A DNA stretch of 64,000 nucleotides, taken from Homalodisca vitripennis. Taxonomy: Eukaryota; Arthropoda; Insecta; Hemiptera; Cicadellidae. The position numbers and the translations under genes were made by a program. The stretch is from positions 46,685,001-46,749,000 of the forward strand of contig NC_060214.1 of assembly GCF_021130785.1 (NCBI RefSeq), given 5' to 3'. Every line of letters starts with the position of its first letter. The first letter of the stretch is position 1. The notes under the pieces are model-generated. The model saw only the letters and a list, made by a program, of their open reading frames with translations. It did no database searches and had not been told where the DNA came from. Positions 38,571 to 49,260 of the stretch are shown piece after piece.

Positions 38571-39313
38571 GGATGTCCTGGAATGGTTTTACCTTGTTTT
38601 CGACGACTAAACTTGTTATTTTTCCAGGTTTAGTAAGCAGGTAATTCATTAAAGGTTAAGGTTATGGCAAAATTGTCGGATTTGCAAAGTTCAAAATATC
38701 CCAGAAGAGTGGTTTTTGGTGGATTTTTTATTTTTTCTTGAGCGTTTTAGGGATTAAAATAAATTATCTGACCCTTTTCAAGGTGTACAGCTAAATGCAT
38801 TACGGGAGGTTATCGCTCATGGATTGTGGAGCAAAATATACGCCATGCCGCTTCAGAACAACTGATGTACCGGCCTGCTTCATAACTGGACACTTCATCT
38901 CTCTCATTTTCCAAAACAAAAGCGGCTTGATCACTGCCCTTGTTTACATATTTGCAAATGTACTTTATAGACTTGACATAATTACACAGCTCCACGTTAA
39001 TATGTGCTAGAAAGGTACGTGTCAGAACAGGATTATACGGCACAACCCACCGACTGTCTAGGTCTACCCCGTTTATGTTGCCTGTAAAACTACCATCAGC
39101 AGGGCGGTACTGGGGGTAGCCATCGTCAGCAGTTTGTGTTTCTTTGCACAAGGGACGCGGGTAACTTTTGGAGCATGTGCCATTAACCATGCAAGGCGAG
39201 TTCCTGTTCAAGTTTCCACAAGGGCCGTGAATCATTGTAGATTTAACAATTTCAAATAGTTCAGGGTCAGCTCCAGGATCGGGAACCTCAGCACTAATGA
39301 CACTGTCAGTTTG
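38571..39313 (-). pseudogene. Helitron Rep, C-terminal part with catalytic Tyr pair
   Basis: The frame resumes after the foldback insertion with QTDSVISAEVPDPG and IHGPCGNLNRNSPC, both typical Rep sequences. The catalytic pair YICKY (codons at 38960-38962 and 38948-38950) then follows, matching the YxxKY motif whose tyrosines attach to DNA ends in rolling circle. SSYEAGRYISCSEAAWRIF follows. In most relatives the downstream part continues to the linker; here it breaks near 38810. The ATG at 39361 belongs to the insertion and is not a natural start. Confidence 0.85.
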
Positions 39314-39398
39314 TGCTTTGTATCCTTGGTGGAAGTAGGTGGGTTTTAATGGAAAAGACATTTCTTAGATACTTCCACAATAAATTTATTAAAAATAG

Positions 39399-39425
39399 CG
39401 CTTTCGCCGGTTAAGGCATCATCAG
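39399..39425 (-). ncRNA. Hammerhead-like motif, left half of foldback
   Basis: The minus strand reads CTGATGA (the full CUGANGA core), T, GCC, loop TTAACC, GGC, then GAAAGCGC. Core and inner stem agree with hammerhead ribozymes, with a very short stem II. Confidence 0.6.
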
Positions 39426-39705
39426 TTTTTACATTGTTTACAGAAAACAACATATGTGTAAAATAAAATAAACATATGGATAAAAAGAATAAAATTTAAA
39501 ACTAACTGTAAAGACCAAAAACTAATACCATTAGTAAAAAAAGAAATCCATTCCAAAATTATAAATTGCAAACCGTATTTTTCTACATAATTATTTTATA
39601 ATTTATTAGTTTTTGGTCTTTACAGTTAGTTTTAAATTTTATTCTTTTTATCCATATGTTTATTCTATTTTACACATATGTTGTTTTCTGTAAACAATGT
39701 AAAAA

Positions 39706-39732
39706 CTGATGATGCCTTAACCGGCGAAAGCG
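39706..39732 (+). ncRNA. Hammerhead-like motif, right half of foldback
   Basis: The plus-strand copy of the motif at 39399-39425, identical over the core, stem and GAAAGCGC. Confidence 0.6.
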
Positions 39733-39786
39733 CTATTTTTAATAAATTTATTGTGGAAGTATCTAAGAAATGTCTTTTCCATTAAA

Positions 39787-41200
39787 ACTGTCAGTTTGGT
39801 CGGCCATGATCCTATCTTGCAGCCACAATAAAATGTGCACATGCGGCAAACCACGCTTCTGACATTCTACAGTATACATGTAACACCTACTCTGGCCAAA
39901 AATGGAACCTTTGGTTAAAAGATTAATAAGTTTTTTTTTTACTTTTAAATTGAACACTCGGGCTATGATGTCATGCCTATCTTGAGGTTTTTGACCGTCC
40001 TTCAATGCAGCTCCAATCTCAGTCCATTTCGGGTTACACGTAAATGTGATAAACAAATCAGGACGAGCGTAGTGACGAACATATGTCATGGCGTCCTGCG
40101 TTCTCTCATGCATATAGCGCGGTCTACCAGTAAAACTAGATGGCAACACGACTCTCTGACCTATATCTGATGCGTTACTATCCCCCTTACACATGGCATC
40201 TTTAAGATGGACATAGATTTCGGCTCTCAGCTTACACTGGTTAAATCTTATAAAATTCAGCCTTTCCGTTTCTATTTTTACGTGCATACTCGTATCTACC
40301 AAATACTGGTTCAAAAGGCTACGGTACAGCAATAAGTAATTTTCATCACCTTGTTTTTCCATTATTTTGTAAGCATAAAAATCTGAAGCTGATATAGTTT
40401 TCTTGAGAGGTACGTTAGATGTCGGATCACGTTGTGGAATGTTGATAGAGTAACCGTCTTCACCACGACAGAACACAAGAGGGTATTGGAGAGCGTCGTA
40501 AGATCGATGCGTTTCGCTTATCCGCACCAGTTGTGTGTTTCTGCTGTAAAGAATTATGTCTCTCTTATTAAACTCCTGGCTAACAATAACCATAGCTACC
40601 TCACTTGTTGCTGGCGTGTTGAAGCGACCTTTATGTTCACCTGAAGGTTTCCTATCTGCACGAATAACAACTTTGAATTCTTGACCCTCCAGCACATTTT
40701 CTATTGCTGTTTTAATATCTCGTATATAAGGACTGTTATCATGCAGAAATTTTTTAAGTTGACTAACCAACGGAGGCTTAAGTACATTAAAGAGATTGGA
40801 CCTAATTTCTTTTTTTTTCTCGTCGTTCCCAACAAAGTAAATTTGTAAAAATGAGGGGTTTTGTTGGAGGGGAGGTAGCAGACTTCCTATTCTATGGTAA
40901 ACTTGCCTTTATACCTTAAAAGCTGAAATAAAATTTCCTTCGTGCACCTCTTTTGCTCCAAATGACGTCATTTGGAAACAGCTGTTATACTTTCTGATAT
41001 TTGATAAAAAATTTTGAGACTGAGGATGGTTGTTGGTAAGAAGACTATAGAGAGGTTCGGGAGGCTGTTGAATAGACGAAAGATGAACTTTATTATTGCT
41101 ACAGCATAAGCCAGGGCTCTCATCTTTCCACTTTTTTGCGTGGCACTACTTGCATTCAATGTAGTGACCAAGAGAAACAACCTTGTCTTTACTATAGTCA
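39787..41200 (-). pseudogene. Helitron Rep, N-terminal and HUH part
   Basis: Rep nicks and joins DNA to start rolling-circle transposition. From 41150 a frame with PPEPLYSLLTNNHPQSQNFL and FQMTSFGAKEVHEGNF gives the conserved region before Rep. The 335-residue frame 39763-40770 then carries VVLPSSFTGRPRYM, then LFITFTCNPKWTEI and the HUH metal-binding motif GLPHVHILLWL (histidines at residues 310 and 312, about 39835-39843). The sequence ends in ADQTDS, where the foldback is inserted. The ATG at 40770 is probably not the real start. A frame change lies between about 40770 and 40950. The 20-bp palindrome at 40957-40976 is part of this coding stretch. Confidence 0.9.
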
Positions 41201-41243
41201 ACACATCAATAATATTTAAACCCAGATAAAGATTTTTATTTCC

Positions 41244-41720
41244 ATGGTATCAACTGCCTCTTCTGATTATACCTTCAAACAGCTTCCTGGTTTACTTCAG
41301 TGTGTTTGCTTGCACATCTTGCTACCGAACCTCTATGAACATGACGGTTGTTTTCAGTATGGGTTTTTACAGCTTCCCTATCGACTTCAGGGTTATTTTT
41401 ATTGTACTTTTTCTTACCCTCTCTGTTAATTTAGGGATTATTTTTATTGTATTTTTGACAGCTTCTCTGTTAATCTTAGGATTATTTGTAGTGTATTTTT
41501 TGACAGCTTCTCTGTTAATCTCAGGATTATTTTTATTATATTTTATAACATTTCTTCTGTGTTAATTTCAGGATTGTTTGTGTTATATTTTTTCACAGCC
41601 TTTCTGTTAATATCGGGATTTTTGATGTTGTACTTTCTCACAGTCTCTCTGTTCACTTCAGGACATCTTTTGTTGTACAATCTTACAGACTCCCTATTTT
41701 TTTGCCTTTTTATTCTATCA
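41244..41720 (-). repeat. 33-bp coding tandem repeat in Helitron
   Basis: About fourteen units of 33 bp share the plus-strand pattern ACAGCTTCTCTGTTAATCTC then AGGATTATTTTTATTGTA. They encode an asparagine- and tyrosine-rich 11-residue repeat on the minus strand. Confidence 0.8.
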
Positions 41721-42363
41721 TTAACTCTAGAACGTCGAGTTTTCCTCCTTTTCTTCCTAATACCTGAATCAACTGCTGTCATCTCAGAAGACGAAGAAGA
41801 AATTATATCGGTGGACGTCACGATCAAACCGCGTTTAGCAGATTGTAACAAATACATCAGTGGAATATCGTCGTCAGATTGGTCCTGAGCAGTTTGTTCA
41901 ATAACGTTTGAGTTTTCAGAACCAAGCGGAGGGCATGTGGCCTGGTTAGCAAAAGCTGTTGAAGCAGCAGGATTATGTCGAGGACAAAGAGGTTCAAAGT
42001 GGGCACTCATCATGGGTCCAGAACATTTAAATCGAAGTATGGGCTTTCCCTGCTCATACTCATCAGGCTGAATAATTATCTCGCCATTATAATATACGAC
42101 CAGATGGTACGGGTATATTTCGGCAGCGGCTTGGACCTCACAATGAGTGGCAAATGTGTGATGGAGAGACATGTCAGCTCGGTATTCAGCAACACTTTAT
42201 AAATGTTGCCACACCGCATCAATGTGAGATTTTCAAACCTTTGCCAGTTGTTACAAACGTATTCTACAACGCTTGCTCGGTTGAGGCGCATGGAAGACGT
42301 TGCCGTACATGTGGTATGACAGGGAATAAAAGAAGCAAGCCCCATCAGTACCCACAGGCACAA
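41244..42363 (-). pseudogene. Helitron N-terminal region with 33-bp repeats
   Basis: The frame 41543-42172 has an N-terminal part with YNGEIIIQPDEYEQGKPILR, a serine-rich and acidic middle, then a basic stretch RKKRRKTRRSRVNDRIKRQK. An 11-residue repeat follows, of the type KYNxKNPxINRxxV. In DNA the repeat has a 33-bp period and extends to about 41244, beyond the frame break at 41543. Such polar repeats occur at the N-terminus of Helitron proteins in insects. The upstream frame 42076-42363 overlaps out of phase. True start unknown. Confidence 0.7.
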
Positions 42364-42410
42364 TACGATGAGGTACCATCACCCCATCTACTTCAATGTG
42401 TTCCAACATA

Positions 42411-43130
42411 AAAGTCCGATTCGACTGTTAAAAAATAGAAAGCGTGCAAAATAGAATAAATGCGAAATGAAAAACAAAGTAGTTCTCTTTGAAAAAATGA
42501 AAAAGTCACAGAGAAGGGGAAACTAAAAGGAAGGAAAACCTGAAGAAAAAAAATAAGAAAAGCAGAATAAAAGAAATAGGAAAGAAACTCAAAAGTAGGG
42601 ATAATATAAAAATAGGTAGGAAGACAACAAACAAAATTATGTATAACGAAACCAAATGATATTCTTGAAACAAATTAAAACACGGCTGTGTTTGGAAAAC
42701 TCTAATTAACGGATGATGAAATTAAGCCAACAACCTGAAATGATATGCGAAGAAAAAATTGTTCCAAACTGAACCAGATAAATAATAGTCAGCAGAGAGT
42801 ATAGAACTGTAGAGCAGCGACAGGACTGAACCACGAGACTGGACTCGACTGACCACGGACCCAGGACTGCAGCACACTGTCGAGCTGTTATCAGTAGTTA
42901 CTGCAAGTAGCCTGACCGGTGCGGCGCGGCGGCCGCGGCTTGGTGGGCGGGGGTACAGTACCGACGTTATCTCTAGATAACAGAGTCGAGCAGCACGGAA
43001 AGGCTCTTCCATGAATGAGTTGTCCACTGAGCCATCCTGTCGTACCTCCACCCCCCCCCCCGTCAGACCACTGGTTGTGTTCAAAAGTCACCTTTGATTA
43101 GGTCCGCTCTGTTAAAATGAGACTTCCTTG
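42411..43130. other. GC-rich patch next to Helitron 5' side
   Basis: An A-rich stretch (42425-42700) is followed by a patch with GGTGCGGCGCGGCGGCCGCG (about 42919) and an 11-12 C run (about 43051). There is no convincing coding frame; the overlapping minus frames 42722-43084 and 42891-43091 have no motif. It may be the Helitron 5' untranslated region or an unrelated CpG-rich promoter. Confidence 0.4.
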
Positions 43131-43379
43131 CATTTAATTTGGTACATTTATGAAAACTAGGTTTATTAAGCATTTATAGTATTTATAGATTATAGAAAGG
43201 TAAATATCAATAGTAAACTGTGTAAAGGTCGTGAATGAGAGCATTGTTATTGGACGGTTTTTTTAAGCAAATAGTCATAACTATGACTTATTTATTAGTA
43301 CTTTATATATTATCAAATGAATCTAATTTATTCCAATAGAGATGTCAATTTCATAATGCAATGAGCCCAGACAAATTTA

Positions 43380-43750
43380 TTTTCAGAGGGTATAAAGTAG
43401 CGTATTTTAACAGAGCGTATCGGGCGAACATGTTTATTTTGCCACACTTATCGATATTTTACAACATAATTAAAATCCAAGAACCCTGATGAGCTTACTT
43501 TCAGAGGGCAAAAAGTACAACATTCAAATAGAGCGTATTCAACTAAAGTTTTATTTGACAGCATTCAACGATCTACGTCAACATAAATAGCATTCTTATT
43601 AACATATTTTCTAAAATTTCCCATGAATTCCTATTTATTGTAGTATATTTTAAAGTTGCATGGTAAAAAATAGCCACGCCAATATTATCCAACTAACGTT
43701 TATTTGGCTACTTTTAGCGATGTTTTACAACACTAATATTGCCTTTCCTA
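43380..43750. repeat. Diverged tandem repeat, three units
   Basis: Units near 43381, 43499 and 43646 share TTTCAGAGGG (first two), a following GTA or ATA-rich step, then AGCGTAT or equivalent, GTTTATTTG and a GATnTTTTACAACA-like end. Spacing is about 118 and 147 bp and identity is low. Confidence 0.45.
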
Positions 43751-44002
43751 AGTATTTCTTTAACTTTTACTGTAGTATACTGTTTATTTTAGTAGGTTTT
43801 ACATTTTTAAACTCGAGAAATAACCATAAAGGTACTTTGGGAGTGCTCAAAGTGGCTAATTGAGTCCAAAAATTCGTTTGCAAATTATGCACAATTAAAC
43901 CACTTAAAAGACGAATTTTTGAAAACCCAGCCTTATTGCACATCTAAATCATAAGTACGATCACTGTGTTGAATAGTAGAAATCAAAAACTATTTTTCAC
44001 TT

Positions 44003-44037
44003 CTATATTTCGGGGGATTTAATACCCCCGTCTTCAG
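44003..44037 (-). ncRNA. Hammerhead-like hairpin, isolated
   Basis: The minus strand reads CTGAAGA, C, GGGGG, loop TATTAAAT, CCCCC, then GAAATATAG. It satisfies the CUGANGA...GAAA core. No PLE coding sequence adjoins, so it is probably a solo PLE end. Confidence 0.5.
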
Positions 44038-44049
44038 GAAGTTTTAAAT

Positions 44050-45842
44050 AAAATGAATATAAAACTATAATATGTAAACAAGAATTAATAAAACCCTATA
44101 TATTAACATACGGTATATATTTTTTTACTACCTTATGAACAGTGATTACTGATTATTAAACATGAATTCTAAAATTAATATACAACAGCGTTCTAATGAT
44201 ATAATTTCAAAAATAAAACGTAAATTAGCTTCCAGTATTATTTAATAATTATCTGATATAGGCGAAAGAATAAAATTAGCAAAGACGTTCTTGTTCAAAC
44301 ATTATCTGATTCCCAAAATAAAATATTTTTATGAGTTTTCAAACAGGTTGTTTAATATGTTACACTAAATGAGAGATAAGGTATTTTCGATTAAAAATTT
44401 AAAAAATCATGTTTAATGAATTGTCTACACTTTAAAAATAAAACTTTTTTTAGAGCAGAAGTAGTATTAAGGGTATTAAATTATTTAAGTTAAAACAGTA
44501 TAAAAATATTTAAATGTGAAATACTCAATCAATTGGACAAAGTCGCACTAAAGGTTTATAACGAATTGCTAAGGATTTAAAAAATTTCAAGAGAAATTAC
44601 CGTGAAAATTTACACAATTAAAGTATTAACTCTATTTATTTAAAATTTTTACTCTGTAGGCGTAATATATTTACAGTTAGACAAGATAACAATATTTAAA
44701 CTTTAGCTAACTCATGAAGATACAATGTTTATTATAAACATGTTAAGATAAAATAGAGGAAGTAATGTAACTACGTCTTTTACAAGACAACTATATGTTG
44801 TTATTAAGTTTTACAGCATTAAAAAATATTAAACAGCAATCATGTAAAAATCAATATCAGCTAATTAAATAGCATCCACCATTCAAGACCTACCTCCAAG
44901 ATAAGACATTATATTTACAATTTTCTTACTTCTCCCTACTGCCCTAAATCAAATTCAAAAGCATTAAAATACATGAAAATTCATTGAAGATCCCTAAAAA
45001 CATATTCCCCCTATCCTGTTTCTATGTTCAAGCCAACATTATATTTGGTACTATTCTATATTTTGTTTCTTATTGTTGCTCAAGTTTTGTCAGTAGTTTT
45101 TTCTGACGACAGGAAAAAGTTTAAAATCATCTCTGATCTCTATTAATACCCTGGTGACTATTTTTATCCGTGACAGACACCAAAACCAAATCCTCATTCT
45201 CACTGAAAAGGCTTCTAGTAATGAAGTATTATATTAAATGTTTTACGAATTTCATTATTGGTGGTTTCGATGAGGGACGTATATCACAACTACCAGGAAC
45301 ATATCATATACCACTAAATAACTACTGGAGCAATAATCGGAAATAACACAATACATTATTTAATTAATTGGAAATAAAACAGTCATAGTCCACATTGTGG
45401 TTACATCAATTAGTCAACCTTTATTTCACTGAACATTTCATGGAAGTGCAATGTAACACTCTGTGTGAAGAATGATTGTGACAACGTCACTGATCACTAC
45501 AGTCTTGCATTGTGCCTTTGTGTTAGGTAACTCGACTATTAATTCGATTTTATTTGACTGTAAATAAATCATTTTATATTAATATCTTTGAAGATTTTAT
45601 TTCTAGCAGCTGTCAAGTGGATTCATTGTTATGAATTGAGATTTCATTGATAATTCCCCAGAAAAATATTGAACTGCAAGAAATCGAAAGAAATCATTTT
45701 TGTGGTAAAACACATTTTTAAAAACTCCGATAAATGTTCTTTAATATCCTAGAACTCAGAATGACACGACTATTAATTAGGTTTGTTATAATTTATAAGT
45801 AAATATTACACGTCGATCTCTCTCAGCTACTTGTATTACCCG
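44050..45842. other. AT-rich DNA with no recognised gene
   Basis: No frame over 60 codons and no terminal repeats. Confidence 0.6.
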
Positions 45843-45845
45843 TAA

Positions 45846-45868
45846 GGCTCGCTTCACACTACAACGAC
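45846..45868 (+). repeat. Harbinger left terminal inverted repeat
   Basis: 23 bp, starting GGCTCGCTTCACACTAC. It matches the right end exactly in reverse complement. Confidence 0.9.
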
Positions 45869-46017
45869 AGGTCGTTTACACGACATATTGCTGTCAACGA
45901 CACAAAAATTAAACCCGTTCACATTAGGCCGACTGTCACCCGACACGACATTCTTGGCAGTAAGGTTATCGCAGTGCCCTCTAGTTTCTCTAGTGCTTTT
46001 CAGTTTAGTTAGAATCA

Positions 46018-46308
46018 TGGATCGGAAAAAGTTTATGTGTTTTTTTGGTAGTATACAGACGAATTAAGATGAGGAGAAGAAATAGATTGCACTGGGTACA
46101 CCCAATCAATTGAAGAAATGAAGTAGGTGCATTTTTTACACTTTTTGAGGACTTGAGAAGTGATAGTGACAATTTCTTGAACTATTTTAGAATTAATATT
46201 CAGAGTTTTGATGAGCTACACTTAAAAGAAAAAGGCTTCATTCAGCGCCGCAACACAACATTTAGAGATTGCATCCAGCCTATACAAAAGTTAGCAGTTG
46301 CAATCAGG
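46018..46308 (+). pseudogene. Harbinger transposase, exon 1
   Basis: From the ATG at 46018 the frame gives MDRKKFMCFFG, then after frame breaks near 46070-46150 the family-like NFLNYFRINIQSFDELH and RNTTFRDCIQPIQKLAVAIR. It ends at CAG|GTAAGAG (46308/46309), a consensus donor. Joining to the acceptor at 47805/47806 (TTTTTTTCAG|ATATTTGG) keeps the phase, and R then precedes YLASGCTFTD, as expected in this family. Confidence 0.75.
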
Positions 46309-46849
46309 TAAGAGCAATAGTGTTCTTTGAGGTGATTTAACCATACCTCAATAAAATACTGTACAGTGGTTAACATACCTCCATACCTCAATTTATTTGG
46401 CTGATATTCAACTGTACATCAAGTTCTTTGTACACTGTGTGGCAATAAAAATGTAATATTTGAATTTTTTAACATAGGCGTCATAATTAAAATACACATT
46501 GTTTTTATTATCGTTGTTATAATTGTTAAACCCCGATTTTATATTTCAATAATGACGCACATGTCTCCATACAAACAAGATAAATTGCCACTATCAACAT
46601 GAAAAACATACCATCAGAACATGAAAAGCAAGTTGGGCTGTTATGAAGCTGTGCCAAAAACAACTCAGTCATATGCATTAAATTATAGACACGTACACAG
46701 ATGTGTAAATAAATACCAAGAACTATGACGTGAGCTTAACAGTTAAAAATTACTTTATTGTTTAAAATAGAATATTTGTACAATAACTATAAAATGTCAC
46801 ATGTTAAATAGATCTTACAATGTTCAAATACATAGTAGAAACACATTCA

Positions 46850-47641
46850 AATACATTTTGTTATAAATCAAAGTTGAAGGTATCCATAGTGCTGTCTGTA
46901 TAATCTGACAAATCTGTAGAAGCAGATGACACTGCACTAAGCACTTGGCCAACATTTTCATAGCAGTCGGTAGCAGATGTGGTTGAGGACTCGCATTATT
47001 TGCCGCGGATGAAGATTGCAATACATGATATCTACGACTCATAGAAGAAACAATTTTGTCTTTTTCTGCCTGTATTGAAGAAGGCTTACTTACTTGCTTT
47101 CTAAGAATAGAATGAGAGACTTTTTGTTTTTTCTGCGTTTTCATGTTTGAAAGTAGTTGCATAAGACTGAGCTGGAATTCTACAATCTCATCATCATCAT
47201 CAAAAGTCTCAAGCGTGGGGATTATTCCATTAAAAAATTATGTATGTCTATCGGGCTTTTCTTTTAATGCTGAGATTAGTTCAAGTTCAACAGGGTCCGG
47301 TCGTCTTTTTTTCTTGGTAACATTGATAGGCTTTCTAAAATGTCGGATCTCTTCATTGGTTGGTTGGTTATTTCTAGGACATACTTCCGTTTCACTACCT
47401 TCGTCACCGCTAAGACTAGCTCCGGAGAAGTCATTGGGCTGTGGGTCGATTACACTTTCCGATAAACTGTCATCTTAGCACGTGCTGCGTATATTTTTTC
47501 AAAAACTGAAGTTGGTCGTTGTAAATATACGTTTTTTGTGGTTGTCTTGCACTGCCTGACTTCATTGCAGCTTTTTATTTCCTCTCACTGCGTTGAAGAC
47601 AATCCCATAGATTGGCTCATTTTTTCATAACCACTTTACCT
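46850..47641 (-). pseudogene. Harbinger MADF/Myb-like protein, downstream exon
   Basis: On the minus strand a splice acceptor (TTTTGTTTTAG) precedes 47641. The sequence then gives VVMKKWANLWDCLQRSERK, a stop, and KAAMKSGSARQPQKTYIYND with QLQFLKKYTQH, which continues a MADF DNA-binding domain. Further on, RNNQPTNEEIRHF and an acidic stretch lead to the frame 46824-47162. This is the DNA-binding partner that helps a Harbinger transposase enter the nucleus and find its sites. At least two stops or frameshifts break it. It lies in the transposase intron, antisense. Confidence 0.7.
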
Positions 47642-47805
47642 AAAACAAAAATCAAACTTATAATATGCACTATGTACAGTTTATTGCCTCAACTATGAAT
47701 TTTAGAGTTTCATTACCCCCAAAACAATTACAAAATATTATTATTAAAAATTTGTTATAAAAATGTTTTAGGTACTTTGCAAATTTTTTCACGTTTTTTT
47801 TTTCA

Positions 47806-48650
47806 GATATTTGGCCAGCGGTTGTACATTCACGGATCTACACTACAGCTACAGACTTGGTGTTTCCACTATCAGTCAAATAGTCAAAGAAGTGTGTACA
47901 GCTCTTTGGTCTTTAAGATCTGAATGCATGCCAGTCCCCACCACAGAAACTTGGAAAGAAATTGCCAACAACTTCTCGCAACGGGCCAACTTCCCTCATT
48001 GCACAGGAGCTGTAGATGGGAAACATATTCGCATTGTGCATCCGTGTAACTCTATGTATTACAACTACAAAGGATTCTCGTCTATTGTGTTAATGGCTGT
48101 GGCTGATTCACAATATAGATTTATATATGTTGGAAGCTATGGTAAGGACAGTCACTCTACAATATTTCAAAATTGTTCTTTGTGGCAGGCACTACTTAAC
48201 GGTACAATGGGATTGCCCGAAGAAGAGTGTCCCCAAGGTACGAAGAACCCCAAAGTACCATACGCTTTTGTTGCTGACGAAGCATTTGGGTTGCATAAGA
48301 ATCTTCTACGCCCATTTTCTGGACATAATTTGACTGTTGGGAAAAGGGTATTCAACTACCGTCTTTCGAGAGCTCGGAGATACATTGGTATCCTTACAAA
48401 CAAGTGGAGGATCTTCCACAGACCCTTAAATTTGGATCCTGAATTTTGTGCAGAGATTGTGAAAGCTTGTGTCATTTTACACAACTTTGTTATTGTGCGG
48501 AATGGTTACAATACTGAAGATGCTTTGACAGTAACAGGTCTAGAAAGCTTACCAAGAAGTGAATCTGTTCGTACTGGACTATCGGCAAACAACGTAAGGA
48601 AGATAATGACAGACTATTTTTTAACACCAGTTGGCTCAGTAAAATGGTAA
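47806..48650 (+). pseudogene. Harbinger transposase, exon 2 (catalytic domain)
   Basis: The DDE transposase domain cuts and joins the element ends in the nucleus. The exon is open for 280 codons from 47811. GAVDGKHIRI (about 48010-48040) holds the first catalytic Asp, and FVADEAFGLH (about 48268-48297) the second. RLSRARRYI then joins directly to GILTNKWRIF (junction at 48386/48387). Relatives have ENAF or a similar segment between the two, and its Glu is the third catalytic residue. The four-residue, in-frame loss removes the active-site Glu although the rest is undamaged. The C-terminus (ACVILHNFVI) and stop (TAA at 48648-48650) are normal. As written it should not transpose DNA. Confidence 0.88.
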
Positions 48651-48769
48651 TTATCTAAAATTTAAGGTATGGTGTATCAAGTATTCGCTTTAACAGAGCA
48701 AAATGCCAATTACATGTATACTATTTTAACTTATTTTTTTTGTTTTTGTAAATTAAACAATACTCTTAC

Positions 48770-48965
48770 CATATTCGTTTTTTTCATTGGCTTCCATCTC
48801 TTCGAAGTTGTCATTTAGTTGTTTAAACACTTCAATCCATGCGTTTTTTGTCTGAATTCGGTCCTTATAATCACCCATTGTCTTATCCCACATAACAGGG
48901 TGCTTTTGCACCACTGTGATTAGTAACTCTAAATCTATTGTGTCTATGATAAGAAACAAACACAA
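48770..48965 (-). pseudogene. Harbinger MADF protein, first exon
   Basis: The first part of the MADF domain is LLITVVQKHPVMWDKTMGDY, then AWIEVFKQLNDNFEEME. It ends NEKNEYG at 48770, followed by the donor G|GTAAGAG. Splicing to the acceptor before 47641 joins NEYG to the KKWAN segment, which is the natural order of the domain. The intron spans the whole transposase exon 2 on the opposite strand. The start codon at 48965 is uncertain. Confidence 0.75.
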
Positions 48966-49234
48966 CTCAATGAACTAGGATAAACAAGAGCGGTAGCAGC
49001 AGACTTAAGACTGTCGTGTTGGAGTAGTATGAACAGTCTCAGTGGATCGCGGCGCCCTCAAGTAGTTTGAACGACACCGACAGTCGGCCCGAGTCGAGGG
49101 ATGTCGTGGCTCCCTCGACACTTGCACGACAGCCGTGAGTCGGCTACACGACCACGACATGTGCCGGCTCAGTGTGAAGTGGCCCATATACTCTTCTTCC
49201 CAAGAATCTGGTAAACGACACACGACTCACGACA

Positions 49235-49257
49235 GTCGTTGTAGTGTGAAGCGAGCC
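49235..49257 (-). repeat. Harbinger right terminal inverted repeat
   Basis: The mirror of 45846-45868, followed by TAA (49258-49260). Confidence 0.9.
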
Positions 49258-49260
49258 TAA

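Larger units (their letters stand above)
39314..39786. mobile_element. Foldback of Penelope-type ends inserted in Rep
   Basis: A 473-bp insertion is flanked by a 12-bp target duplication, ACTGTCAGTTTG, at 39302-39313 and 39787-39798. Its two halves (about 39344-39545 and 39600-39786) are near-perfect reverse complements. Each half carries the same hammerhead-like motif, CTGATGA, T, GCC stem, GGC, GAAA, and the same TTTTAATGGAAAAGACA end. The hammerhead motif points to a Penelope-like origin; a palindromic MITE is the alternative. Confidence 0.75.
35888..42400 (-). mobile_element. Helitron (autonomous type, decayed)
   Basis: The minus strand encodes, in order, an N-terminal region with short repeats, a HUH Rep nuclease and a PIF1-type helicase. 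It ends in a hairpin followed by CTAG and a host T (35888-35916). This is the architecture of an animal Helitron, a rolling-circle transposon. The 5' end (TC) was not located: it lies to the right of 42363, and 42400 is only an approximate limit. Two insertions interrupt the genes (37476-37980 and 39314-39786). Confidence 0.92.
45846..49257 (+). mobile_element. PIF/Harbinger DNA transposon, complete with TSD
   Basis: The ends are 23-bp perfect inverted repeats beginning GGCTCGCTTCACACTAC, flanked by TAA at 45843-45845 and 49258-49260. Harbinger elements duplicate TWA targets. Both subterminal regions are GC-rich with repeated CGAC/GTCG motifs, likely binding sites of the element's proteins. 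The interior carries a two-exon transposase on the plus strand and an antisense MADF-type gene, the standard two-gene layout. Length is 3412 bp. Confidence 0.92.

Noticed and set aside
41302..41888. Plus-strand Leu/Phe-rich frames resembling membrane proteins
   Set aside because: They are antisense to the 33-bp repeats of the Helitron N-terminal region; the repeat period creates the hydrophobic pattern.
47143..47478. 111-codon plus-strand Ser-rich frame
   Set aside because: Antisense to the acidic part of the Harbinger MADF-type protein.
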